NCBI GenBank assembly: GCA_945885485.1
Contig: CAMCYT010000018.1
Location: 1-20,546, forward strand
Length of the DNA: 20,546 nucleotides
Origin: Prosthecobacter debontii
GTDB lineage: Bacteria; Verrucomicrobiota; Verrucomicrobiia; Verrucomicrobiales; Akkermansiaceae
Direction: 5' to 3'
The translations under genes were made by a program, and so were the position numbers. This document shows, piece after piece, positions 6,080 to 12,945 of this stretch (position 1 is the stretch's first letter; each line of letters starts with the position of its first letter). The notes under the pieces were generated by a model. It was given only the letters and a program-made list of their open reading frames with translations. It searched no databases and had not been told where the DNA came from.

Positions 6080-6739
6080 GTGCTGAGTATTCCGGTGTTG
6101 AAACGTGTCATTATCACTGGTGGAACCGGCGGGCTGGGAAAAGCGATTGCTGAACAATTTGCAGGTGCGAGTTGGGAGGTCGTTTCTCTGGGTAGAAATG
6201 ATCTCGATCTCAGTGATTCAGCGGCGATCGATAGGTTTTTTTGCGCGAATGATTGTGATTTGCTGATCTGTGCTGCGGGAATGATAAATGATCAGACTCT
6301 AGTAACAATGGATGAATTTTCATGGGATGAAGTTTTCAAAATTAATTACACGGCAGCTAAACACTGTGCTTTAGCTGCCATTCCTATAATGATCCGTAAG
6401 AGTCAAGGTCATGTGATTTTTATATCCAGTTATGCAGCGAATCATCCGGCAGTAGGTCAAGCTGCATACGCTACTGCGAAAGCCGCAATCCTAGGCCTGA
6501 CAAAGGATTTAGCTCTAACACATGGTTCTAACAATATTCGTGTAAACGCGATTTTACCCGGTTTTATGGAAACTCGGATGACGGAACAGGTTTCCGATAA
6601 ACGCAAGCAAGTGGTCCGCGAGTTGCATGCTTTAGGTGAATTTAACACTCCGGATAGCACGGCTGAATTCATTCTATTTCTCGAACAACGCATGCCACAT
6701 ACTTCTGGCCAAGTTTTCCAATTGGATAGCCGACCATGA
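6080..6739 (+). CDS. Short-chain dehydrogenase/reductase (FabG-like SDR)
   Basis: This product of about 219 residues is a classical SDR with a Rossmann fold. The cofactor loop TGGTGGLG is at 13-20, the CAAG motif at 64-67 and the structural Asn in KINY (N89). The catalytic Ser lies in FISSYAA (116-117), and Y130 and K134 in the YATAK motif. PGFMETRM follows, as in FabG-type reductases. It would reduce or oxidise a carbonyl/alcohol with NAD(P)(H); the substrate is unknown. The length is slightly short for the family (about 245). The start is uncertain: GTG 6080, GTG 6095 and TTG 6098 are all in frame, no ATG is available, and no convincing Shine-Dalgarno decides between them. It stands alone next to the candidate origin, followed by a tRNA gene. 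Confidence 0.85.
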   Translation: MLSIPVLKRVIITGGTGGLGKAIAEQFAGASWEVVSLGRNDLDLSDSAAIDRFFCANDCDLLICAAGMINDQTLVTMDEFSWDEVFKINYTAAKHCALAAIPIMIRKSQGHVIFISSYAANHPAVGQAAYATAKAAILGLTKDLALTHGSNNIRVNAILPGFMETRMTEQVSDKRKQVVRELHALGEFNTPDSTAEFILFLEQRMPHTSGQVFQLDSRP

Positions 6740-6817
6740 TTTGTAAAAATCATCGCCGAATTTCTTGACAGCATAGGCTACTACATGCTTCCTTTTCCGC
6801 CCGCTGCTTGCGGTAAA

Positions 6818-6891
6818 GCACCCTTAGCTCAGCTGGATAGAGCGTCTGACTACGAATCAGAAGGCCGGGAGTTCGAATCTCTCAGGGTGCA
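6818..6891 (+). tRNA. tRNA-Arg (anticodon ACG)
   Basis: The 74 bases fold into a standard cloverleaf. The acceptor stem GCACCCT pairs with AGGGTGC plus discriminator A. The D-stem is GCTC/GAGC. The anticodon stem TCTGA/TCAGA encloses CTACGAA, with anticodon ACG reading CGN arginine codons after A-to-I editing. The T-arm is GGGAG-TTCGAAT-CTCTC. The 3' CCA is not encoded. A T-rich run follows directly (CTTTTTCTTTTC). A good -35 box, TTGACA, lies at 6765-6770, but I see no matching -10 at normal spacing. Confidence 0.97.
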
Positions 6892-6985
6892 CTTTTTCTT
6901 TTCTCCTCCGGTCTGGTTTCTTGGCGGTGATGTTGAGGTAGGAAATTTCTACAACTTACTTAAAATCAGTGTGTTATGAATTTTT

Positions 6986-7134
6986 CAGGGTGGGGCGCCA
7001 TCGCCGAGGGCGCCACGCGAAGCGAGACGTATTCGATTCGCTCTTAAAACATCATATTCTTCACATTCCATGCGGCGCTCTGCGGCGAGAGCGCCCTACC
7101 TAATATGCGGTGTCCTCGGCTATGGTACGCTACC
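6986..7134. repeat. REP-like family B, inverted pair plus a degenerate third hairpin
   Basis: The left copy at 6994-7014 has arms GGCGCC/GGCGCC around a 9-base loop (ATCGCCGAG). The right copy at 7074-7095 has arms GGCGCTCT/AGAGCGCC. A third, degenerate unit at about 7108-7134 pairs only if G-U pairs are allowed. The copies point in opposite directions, with GCGAAGCGAG and CCCTACC flanks shared with 1633-1669 and 16926-17040. The block lies between the tRNA and the mnmG stop codon (7146). The text just before the stop (CTACCAAGTAACAGACC) nearly repeats that before the M28 stop (CTACCAAATAACAGATC). Confidence 0.85.
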
Positions 7135-7145
7135 AAGTAACAGAC

Positions 7146-9017
7146 CTATCGGTTTGCACGCGTCAGCTTATCCATCCAGATCACTAAGACCGCAATATCT
7201 GCTGGGGTGATTCCGGGAATGCGGGAGGCTTGGCCTATGGTCTGCGGCTGAATTTCACAAAATCTCACCCGCGCTTCTTTTTTCAAAGCAGGAATTAAAT
7301 CGAAATCTAGATCTGCTGGAATGTGCCTTTCCTGCTGGCGTGACATGCGATCAATCTGCTGCTGCTGGCGGGCTAGGTGGCCTGCGTATTTGAAATCGGT
7401 TTCGATCTGTGGCCAGTCGGTTTCGGAAAATTCATTGCGTAAAAGATCGGGTAAATTCTCCCACGAGCTGTCCGCGCGACGCAGCCATTGATCCAATTTG
7501 ACTCCTTCATAAGAGGCATGGCGAACCCATTTATCCGCGCGATCCATTTCCGCAACTTTGACTTGCAGCCTGTCCAAGCGCTCTCCGGAAACCAAACCGA
7601 TTTCCGCACCTCTGCGGGTCAGTCGTAGATCTGCGTTGTCCTGGCGGAGCATTAGACGGTATTCGGCGCGGCTGGTGAACATTCGATATGGCTCGGTGCA
7701 GCCGCGTGTGACGAGGTCGTCGACCATCACCCCGAGATAGGCTTCTTCGCGTCCCAGCACAAAGGCAGGCTTACCCGCAGCTTTCAACGCGGCATTGGTT
7801 CCTGCGATCAAGCCCTGCCCTGCGGCTTCTTCGTAACCGGAGGTTCCATTGATCTGACCTGCGAAATACAAGCCCTCGATCCGCTTGGTTTCAAGGGTCG
7901 GTTGGAGCTGGGTTGGCGGGCAGTAATCATACTCCACGGCATAGCCCGGACGCAGAATTTCACATTTCTCCAAGCCAGGAATCGTGCGCAGAAACTCCAG
8001 CTGCACCTCGTAAGGCAGCGAGGTCGAAACCCCGTTGACGTAGAATTCGGTGGTGTGCCGTCCCTCAGGCTCTAGGAAAACCTGATGCCGTTCTTTCTCG
8101 GCAAAGCGCACCACCTTGTCTTCTATCGACGGGCAGTAGCGCGGGCCCGTGCCCTCGATCACTCCGCAATACATGGGCGATTGATGGAGATTGCTGGCGA
8201 TGATTTCATGGGTTTTGGCGTTGGTGTAGGTCATCCAGCACGGCATTTGTTCCACGTGGAACGCGGGGTCGCCCCACGGGTTCAGGGTGAAAATATCATC
8301 CGGACCTTTTGTCAGGGTATCCGCCAAGTAGCTGAATTTCGGCACTGGGGTGTCGCCTTCTTGCTTCTCGCACTTCGAGAAATCGATGGATCTGCCCAGC
8401 AAACGACACGGCGTTCCGGTCTTGAATCGTGCAACCTCGAAGCCAAGTGCTTTGAGAGAATCCGACACTGTCGAGCTTCCATCCCCCATCCTGCCGCCCT
8501 TTTCATTTTTCAGACCCACATGCATGAGCCCCCGCATAAAAGTGCCGGCACTGAGGATGACCGTCTTCCCGCAAATTTCCATCCCAAGCGAAGTCAGGAT
8601 TCCGGTGATTCGCTGCTCGGAGTCGACCAAGAGTTCTGCAACATTGCCTTGGTGGATCTCGATGCCATCGGTGGATTCCATCTCTGCCTTGGCGCGAAAT
8701 TGGTAGGCTTTCTTATCGCACTGAGCGCGCGGGGCGCGGACCGAGGGACCTTTGGAGGCGTTGAGCATGCGGAACTGGATTCCGGTGGCGTCGGTGTTGA
8801 GTCCCATGAAACCGCCGAGGGCATCGATCTCCCGAACCATGTGACCTTTGCCCAAGCCGCCGATGGCTGGGTTGCAGGACATCTGGCCAATGGTGTCGAG
8901 GTTCTGGGTGAGGACAGCGACCTGAGCTCCGATCCGTGCAGCGGCGAAGGCGGCCTCGACCCCGGCATGGCCGGCGCCGATGACAATCACATCGTAGATT
9001 TTAGGGTAGCGGAACAT
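7146..9017 (-). CDS. mnmG: tRNA uridine 5-carboxymethylaminomethyl modification enzyme MnmG (GidA)
   Basis: At 623 residues this is full length for the family. MnmG, with MnmE, uses FAD, a folate and glycine or ammonium to modify the wobble uridine (U34) of certain tRNAs in the cytoplasm. The FAD-binding Rossmann loop is GAGHAGVEAA (14-23). Family signatures follow: QMSCNPAIGGLGKG (45-58), RMLNASKGPSVRAPRAQ (83-99), GTPCRL (201-206), IEGTGPRYCPS (287-297), FAGQINGTSGYEEAAGQG (385-402) and FTSRAEYRLMLRQDNADLRL (about 448-467). The C-terminal helical domain that meets MnmE and tRNA is present. A near-perfect parS lies within codons 252-257 (F-H-V-E). A family A repeat begins 7 bp upstream of the ATG, so the promoter must lie in or beyond it. 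rsmG, parA and parB, common neighbours, are absent here. Confidence 0.97.
   Translation of the reverse strand: MFRYPKIYDVIVIGAGHAGVEAAFAAARIGAQVAVLTQNLDTIGQMSCNPAIGGLGKGHMVREIDALGGFMGLNTDATGIQFRMLNASKGPSVRAPRAQCDKKAYQFRAKAEMESTDGIEIHQGNVAELLVDSEQRITGILTSLGMEICGKTVILSAGTFMRGLMHVGLKNEKGGRMGDGSSTVSDSLKALGFEVARFKTGTPCRLLGRSIDFSKCEKQEGDTPVPKFSYLADTLTKGPDDIFTLNPWGDPAFHVEQMPCWMTYTNAKTHEIIASNLHQSPMYCGVIEGTGPRYCPSIEDKVVRFAEKERHQVFLEPEGRHTTEFYVNGVSTSLPYEVQLEFLRTIPGLEKCEILRPGYAVEYDYCPPTQLQPTLETKRIEGLYFAGQINGTSGYEEAAGQGLIAGTNAALKAAGKPAFVLGREEAYLGVMVDDLVTRGCTEPYRMFTSRAEYRLMLRQDNADLRLTRRGAEIGLVSGERLDRLQVKVAEMDRADKWVRHASYEGVKLDQWLRRADSSWENLPDLLRNEFSETDWPQIETDFKYAGHLARQQQQIDRMSRQQERHIPADLDFDLIPALKKEARVRFCEIQPQTIGQASRIPGITPADIAVLVIWMDKLTRANR
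8248..8263. promoter_or_regulatory. parS-like site 2, inside mnmG
   Basis: TGTTCCACGTGGAACG matches the ParB site form TGTTCCACGTGGAACA at 15 of 16 positions, including the whole palindromic core. It lies in the mnmG coding sequence. ParB sites inside genes near the origin are known in several bacteria. Confidence 0.7.
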
Positions 9018-9023
9018 AAGGTA

Positions 9024-9367
9024 GAGTTTTCACCGCAGAGGCGCGGAGGTCGCGGAGGACGGCAGAGAGAAGATGGATTTAGGAATTAAGTCAAACCTTA
9101 GGAAGATGAATCAGCTTCGAATTCGTAGTGTGTATAGGGTTCAGATTTTTAAACAGAAGGTAACGAAGAGAACGAAGGATGTTCCAGCATCTCATTCTCA
9201 AATCTTTTACCAACAAGATACAGAAATCAAATTAAGCAAGTAGGGCGGAGCTCCTCCGTTCTCTTCGTTACCTTCCCACCCCGATGAAGTCGGGGCTGTA
9301 AAAATATCTATTTCTGTTTCTAAGCTTTGCGACCCTCTGCGACCTCTGCGTCTCGGCGGTGAAATTC
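9024..9367. repeat. Nested inverted-repeat block between mnmG and argF
   Basis: Outer arms are family A: 9024-9073 (TTTTCACCGCAGAGGCGCGG) and 9323-9367 inverted (CTCTGCGACCTCTGCG to GGCGGTGAAA). Inside them is a perfect 19-bp inverted repeat: GAAGGTAACGAAGAGAACG at 9156-9174 and its complement at 9257-9275. Next to the inner right arm is a hairpin with arms CCCCGA/TCGGGG (9279-9295). The 383-bp gap (9018-9400) holds no gene I can support; its content is this repeat block plus the parS-like site at 9383. Confidence 0.85.
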
Positions 9368-9382
9368 AAATTAGTATGAAAA

Positions 9383-9398
9383 CGTTCCACGTGGAACA
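9383..9398. promoter_or_regulatory. parS-like site 3, after the argF stop
   Basis: CGTTCCACGTGGAACA matches TGTTCCACGTGGAACA at 15 of 16 positions, with a perfect 14-bp palindromic core. It lies 2 bp past the argF stop codon (9401-9403), in the repeat-bearing gap. Confidence 0.7.
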
Positions 9399-9400
9399 GT

Positions 9401-10300
9401 TTAGGCCTTGGCGACGGCGACTAGGACGGCTTTTTGGGCGTGGAGGCGGTTTTCGGCTTGTTGGAAAATGGTGTCGGCGTGGGCTTCAAGAACAGCTTCG
9501 CTGATCTCTTTCCCACGATAAGCGGGCAGGCAGTGGAGCACGATGTGACAAGGTGACGCAGCCTTAAGCAACTGGGCGTTGACCTCGAAGCCAGCAAACT
9601 CGGCTTCTTTTTCCCTCTGTCCCTCCTGCCCCATGGACAGCCAGACGTCGGTGTTGATCACGTCGGCGCCTTTGACGGCTTCGGCTGGATCAGCGGTGAT
9701 TTTCAAACCGTCGTAGTTGAGGGCGTTGAGGAAATCGGCTGGCGGCTGGCAAGCAATCGGCGAGGCGATAGTCAGTTCGAAGTTAAGAATTTTCGCTGCC
9801 CAGATCCATGAGCGGGTCATGTTGGAAAAGCCGTCGCCGACGAAGGCGAATTTCTTGCCTTCCCAGCCACCGAGTTTTTCTTTGACGGTCAAAAGATCGG
9901 CAAGGATCTGGCAGGGATGCTCGTCATCGGTCAGGGCGTTGATGACGGGAAGGTTGGAGAACTTTGCGAAATCGATGATGTCCTGTTGGGCGAAGGTGCG
10001 GATGATCATGCCGTGGACCATTCTACCGAGCACGCGGGCGGTGTCTTTGATGGGTTCGCCGCGGCCGAGTTGGATGTCATTGGCGGAGAGGAACATAGGG
10101 AAACCGCCGAGTTCGCGGATGCCGACCTCAAACGACACGCGGGTGCGGGTGGAGGATTTGCTAAAAATCATGGCCCAAGTCTGTCCGGCGAGCGGTTGGG
10201 ACGCGTGTTTTCCGCGCTCAGCTTTCAAGCTTTGGGCGTTGGCGATGAGGCTGGAAATTTCAGCGGCGCTGAGTTCTTCAATGGAAAGGAGGTGTTTCAT
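9401..10300 (-). CDS. argF: Ornithine carbamoyltransferase
   Basis: This 299-residue enzyme transfers the carbamoyl group of carbamoyl phosphate to ornithine to make citrulline, the sixth step of arginine synthesis, in the cytoplasm. The carbamoyl phosphate loop is SSTRTRVSFE (49-58), and HPCQ lies at 128-131. The ornithine-binding side has GDGFSNM (155-161, Asn160) and DVWLSMGQE (218-226, with Asp218, Ser222 and Met223). The catalytic Cys is in HCLPAYRG (256-263), followed by AENRLHAQKA. These separate it from aspartate carbamoyltransferase. It lies 47 bp downstream of argD in the same direction. That gap holds a tandem repeat and a possible weak terminator, so cotranscription may be partial. 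Confidence 0.96.
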   Translation of the reverse strand: MKHLLSIEELSAAEISSLIANAQSLKAERGKHASQPLAGQTWAMIFSKSSTRTRVSFEVGIRELGGFPMFLSANDIQLGRGEPIKDTARVLGRMVHGMIIRTFAQQDIIDFAKFSNLPVINALTDDEHPCQILADLLTVKEKLGGWEGKKFAFVGDGFSNMTRSWIWAAKILNFELTIASPIACQPPADFLNALNYDGLKITADPAEAVKGADVINTDVWLSMGQEGQREKEAEFAGFEVNAQLLKAASPCHIVLHCLPAYRGKEISEAVLEAHADTIFQQAENRLHAQKAVLVAVAKA

Positions 10301-10303
10301 CTG

Positions 10304-10338
10304 AGTCTAAAGGTCGAAGGTCTGAAGGTCGAAGGTCC
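10304..10338. repeat. Repeat family C tandem array in the argD-argF gap
   Basis: Short direct units of the type GGTCGAA and GGTCTGA follow one another (GTCTAAAGGTCGAAGGTC and onward). The array is related to the inverted pair at 2738-2882. It fills most of the 47-bp gap between argD and argF. Confidence 0.65.
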
Positions 10339-10359
10339 AAAAATGCTTCATTTGAAGCA
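10339..10359 (-). terminator. Possible weak intrinsic terminator at the argD stop
   Basis: Read on the minus strand, TGCTTCA-AA-TGAAGCA (7-bp arms) is followed by TTTTT. The hairpin overlaps the argD stop codon. The stem is AT-rich with a very small loop, so it may only attenuate transcription into argF. Confidence 0.35.
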
Positions 10360-11601
10360 GGATAAGGTTCGGTGGATGATGGACAGAGCCTCATCGATTT
10401 CGGCGTCTGTGACATTGAGTGGAGGCAGCAAACGGAAGGTTTCTGGACCGGCTGGGGGAACGATGAGGCCTTCTGCCATAAGGGATTTGACGACCGTGAG
10501 GGCCGCGGTTGAGCCTTCTGGGGTTGGGATCAGATCGGCGCGCAGTCCCACGCCGAGCAATAAGCCAAGGCCCCGGACATCGGTGATCACGGGTAATTTC
10601 CAAGAAGCAATTTCGGCCCGGATCCGTTGCTCTTGGTGGAGGGCGTTGGCGGAAAGATTTTTCTCACGGATTTCGCGAAGGACTTCGATGGCTGCGGCGC
10701 AGACCAGAGGATTGCCGCCGTAGGTTGTGCCATGAGAGCCGGGCCCCATGAGCGAGGCGAGGGTTTTCCCAGAATCATCGATGGTGCGATCGCTGAGCCA
10801 GAAAGCGCCGATCGGCACTCCCCCGCCCATGCCTTTTGCCCACGAAATGCCGTCGGGTTTGATGTCAGGAGCGATCGCGCGCCATGCCATCGCTTGGCCG
10901 CAACGGCCGAAACCTGCCTGCACTTCATCGAACATCAGTAAGAGATCATGTTTTTTGCACAGGGCATCGAGCGCTTCGAGAAACGCTTTGGTAGCGACAT
11001 GCACACCGCCCTCGCCTTGCACGGGTTCGAGAAGGAAGCCGACGGTTTCGTCGCTGACCGCGTTTTCAAGCGCGGCGATGTCGTTGTAAGGAAGGTAACG
11101 GAAGCCCGGCAACATTGGATCGAAACCTTGTTGGATCTTCGCTTGGCCGGTGGCTGCCATGCTGCCGAGGGTCCGTCCGTGAAAGGATTGTTGAAACGTG
11201 ATGACTTCAAAACGCGGCTTGCCGTTCGCCTGCGGCTTGTGGTGACCGTAGCGCCGCGCGGATTTGATCAAGCCGTCATTGGCCTCGGCTCCGGAGTTTG
11301 AAAAAAAGATTTTTCCAGGAATTTGAACCTCAAACTCGTTCATCTCCTTCGCCATAAGTCCTTGAGGCTCATTGAGATACAGATTTGAAACATGCATCAG
11401 CTTGGCTGCTTGCTGTTGGATGGCTGCAACTAAGCGCGGATGACAATGCCCCAGCGAACAAACGGCGATTCCCATGCAGAAATCCAAATATTCCCGTCCT
11501 ACATCGTCGCTCACACGCGCTCCCTTGCCTTCGACAAGCGTGAGCGGAAAGCGACCATAAGTCGCCATAACGTGATCGGTGAAATCTTTAGTGGTACTCA
11601 T
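10348..11601 (-). CDS. argD: Acetylornithine aminotransferase (class III, PLP)
   Basis: The 417-residue enzyme belongs to the class III PLP aminotransferases. It would convert N-acetylglutamate semialdehyde and glutamate to N-acetylornithine and 2-oxoglutarate, the arginine-pathway step before ornithine is released. The motifs in order are SNSGAEANDG (101-110), SFHGRTLGSM (139-148), EPVQGEGGV (192-200), FDEVQAGFGRCG (224-235, with Asp225 at the PLP ring nitrogen), SWAKGMGGGVPIG (253-265, Schiff-base Lys256) and HGTTYGGNP (290-298). Close relatives act on ornithine, succinylornithine or GABA, but the argF gene 47 bp downstream supports the arginine role. It is the first gene of the pair. The 130-bp gap upstream is shared with a divergent GYF_2 gene. 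Confidence 0.93.
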   Translation of the reverse strand: MSTTKDFTDHVMATYGRFPLTLVEGKGARVSDDVGREYLDFCMGIAVCSLGHCHPRLVAAIQQQAAKLMHVSNLYLNEPQGLMAKEMNEFEVQIPGKIFFSNSGAEANDGLIKSARRYGHHKPQANGKPRFEVITFQQSFHGRTLGSMAATGQAKIQQGFDPMLPGFRYLPYNDIAALENAVSDETVGFLLEPVQGEGGVHVATKAFLEALDALCKKHDLLLMFDEVQAGFGRCGQAMAWRAIAPDIKPDGISWAKGMGGGVPIGAFWLSDRTIDDSGKTLASLMGPGSHGTTYGGNPLVCAAAIEVLREIREKNLSANALHQEQRIRAEIASWKLPVITDVRGLGLLLGVGLRADLIPTPEGSTAALTVVKSLMAEGLIVPPAGPETFRLLPPLNVTDAEIDEALSIIHRTLSCFK

Positions 11602-11731
11602 GTTAGAGTCCGGACGTTTTCCGGAAAGGGGCGGAGGCTATACGCTGCCAGCGAAATAGCAAATCACTTTCGATGTGAGTTGCTAATTATGGCTTGTCAA
11701 ATGGAAATGTGCTGATAGATGCTCCAGCAGG

Positions 11732-12796
11732 ATGAGTGATCAATGGTTTGTACACAGAAATGGCGAGCAGGTAGGGCCTTACACTGGTGATCAAATGCTG
11801 GAATCTGCAGATCAAGGCGTCATCGTTGCAGATACCATGGTTTGGGCGGCAGGTATGCCTGAATGGTTACCAGCGGGGCAAGTTCCTGGACTTCTTCCAG
11901 ATGAGCCAGTAGTGCCTGTTGCAGCGGCAGTTGTTAAACCTGGGCCGCAGCGGAATGTGCCTGGTGCTCGACCTGTTACAGGCGGCGCCTTAGCTGTCGT
12001 AAGAGGGGCGGCGACAAGCGGTGCTGTAGCTGTCGCAAGATCTGGTAAAGGTACGGGTGCTGTAGCGGTGAAAACTCATACGGACCAAGCAACAGTTGAT
12101 GGGGAATATCCTCGTATTGCCGTGAAGAAAGCGAATTTCGGGCTTTGGGTGGGCATGTTTGCAGGTGGTTTCATCTGCTTCCTTATCGGGATAGCCGTTA
12201 TGGTAGGAGGTACCATGAAGGCGACAGCGCCCTTAACTGAAAATGTTAAGGATGATAAAAATCTATCGGCACTCGAACGGATTCCCAAAAAATCTGATCC
12301 GGCGGCAGATGCTATCGCTGCAGAAGAGAAGAAAGCTATGCAAGCGGAGGCCGTGAAAGGCTTAATGGCGTCAGGTTTAGCGGGTGGAGTCCTGCTATTC
12401 ATCGGCTGGGCTATTTGGATGGTCTCGTGGATCTTTTTCTATATAAATATCTATCGCGGATGGCTTTGTCTTCAGCCAGGTGGTGTGCAGGTCACACCCG
12501 GAAAAGCCGTTGGATTTATGTTCATTCCCTTTTTCCAGCTCTACTGGATTTTTGTGGCCATTAACGGTTTGCCGAAAGAGTGGAACCGCATTGTCGCAAG
12601 TTTTGAAGATTTGAAAAACGCTCCAAAGCTCAAAGAAGGCACGTTTCTTGCGTTCTCCATCGGAGTGCTCTTCGCTCCTTTAGGGATGATCATGATTTTT
12701 CCGATGATGTCGCAGCTTTGCACAGGTATCAATTTCTTCGCTGCCCGTGGCAATTCAAGAGGTGCTATCACATACAGAGCTCCAGGAGCTCGCTGA
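11732..12796 (+). CDS. GYF_2 (DUF4339) domain membrane protein
   Basis: The 354-residue product begins with a GYF_2 domain (about 3-57: WFVHRNGEQVGPYTGDQM, then GMPEWLPAGQVPGLLP), thought to bind proline-rich or other peptides on the cytoplasmic side. A low-complexity Ala/Val/Gly linker follows (about 60-128). Hydrophobic segments lie near 137-160, 212-240, 257-279 and 304-336, giving about four membrane passes. The stretch between the first two is charged and helical. No enzyme motif is visible. GYF_2 proteins of this layout are common in Verrucomicrobiota and Planctomycetota; their function is largely unknown. GGATG precedes the coding sequence closely, and TTGTCA at 11694-11699 could be a -35 box. 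A stable hairpin follows the gene, suggesting a single-gene transcript. Confidence 0.75.
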   Translation: MSDQWFVHRNGEQVGPYTGDQMLESADQGVIVADTMVWAAGMPEWLPAGQVPGLLPDEPVVPVAAAVVKPGPQRNVPGARPVTGGALAVVRGAATSGAVAVARSGKGTGAVAVKTHTDQATVDGEYPRIAVKKANFGLWVGMFAGGFICFLIGIAVMVGGTMKATAPLTENVKDDKNLSALERIPKKSDPAADAIAAEEKKAMQAEAVKGLMASGLAGGVLLFIGWAIWMVSWIFFYINIYRGWLCLQPGGVQVTPGKAVGFMFIPFFQLYWIFVAINGLPKEWNRIVASFEDLKNAPKLKEGTFLAFSIGVLFAPLGMIMIFPMMSQLCTGINFFAARGNSRGAITYRAPGAR

Positions 12797-12802
12797 GTGA
12801 AA

Positions 12803-12835
12803 GAACTGGGCAGTCCCGATGTGTCGGGGCAGTTC
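12803..12835 (+). terminator. Stable hairpin after the GYF_2 gene
   Basis: Outer arms GAACTG/CAGTTC enclose an inner stem CCCGA/TCGGG with a short loop. It starts 6 bp after the stop codon. Only a weak T-rich tail follows, so it may stabilise the 3' end rather than stop transcription by itself. The inner stem is shared with 9279-9295 and 546-559. Confidence 0.5.
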
Positions 12836-12945
12836 CTGCTTGTTATGAATGGTCTGACTCACCACCGTCATGAGTCGCATTTCCGTTTCGATGTAGAATT
12901 AGGCTTTCCCTAGAGGGCTTGATCCGCTGAAACTCCTGACGTTCT

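Noticed and set aside
8085..9089. Long plus-strand ORF of 334 codons opposite mnmG
   Set aside because: It lies almost wholly antisense to a full-length conserved mnmG, and its translation has no recognisable domain. It is a shadow of codon bias.
9917..10723. Plus-strand ORF of 268 codons across argF and argD
   Set aside because: It crosses two intact conserved arginine genes in antisense and runs through the tandem repeat.
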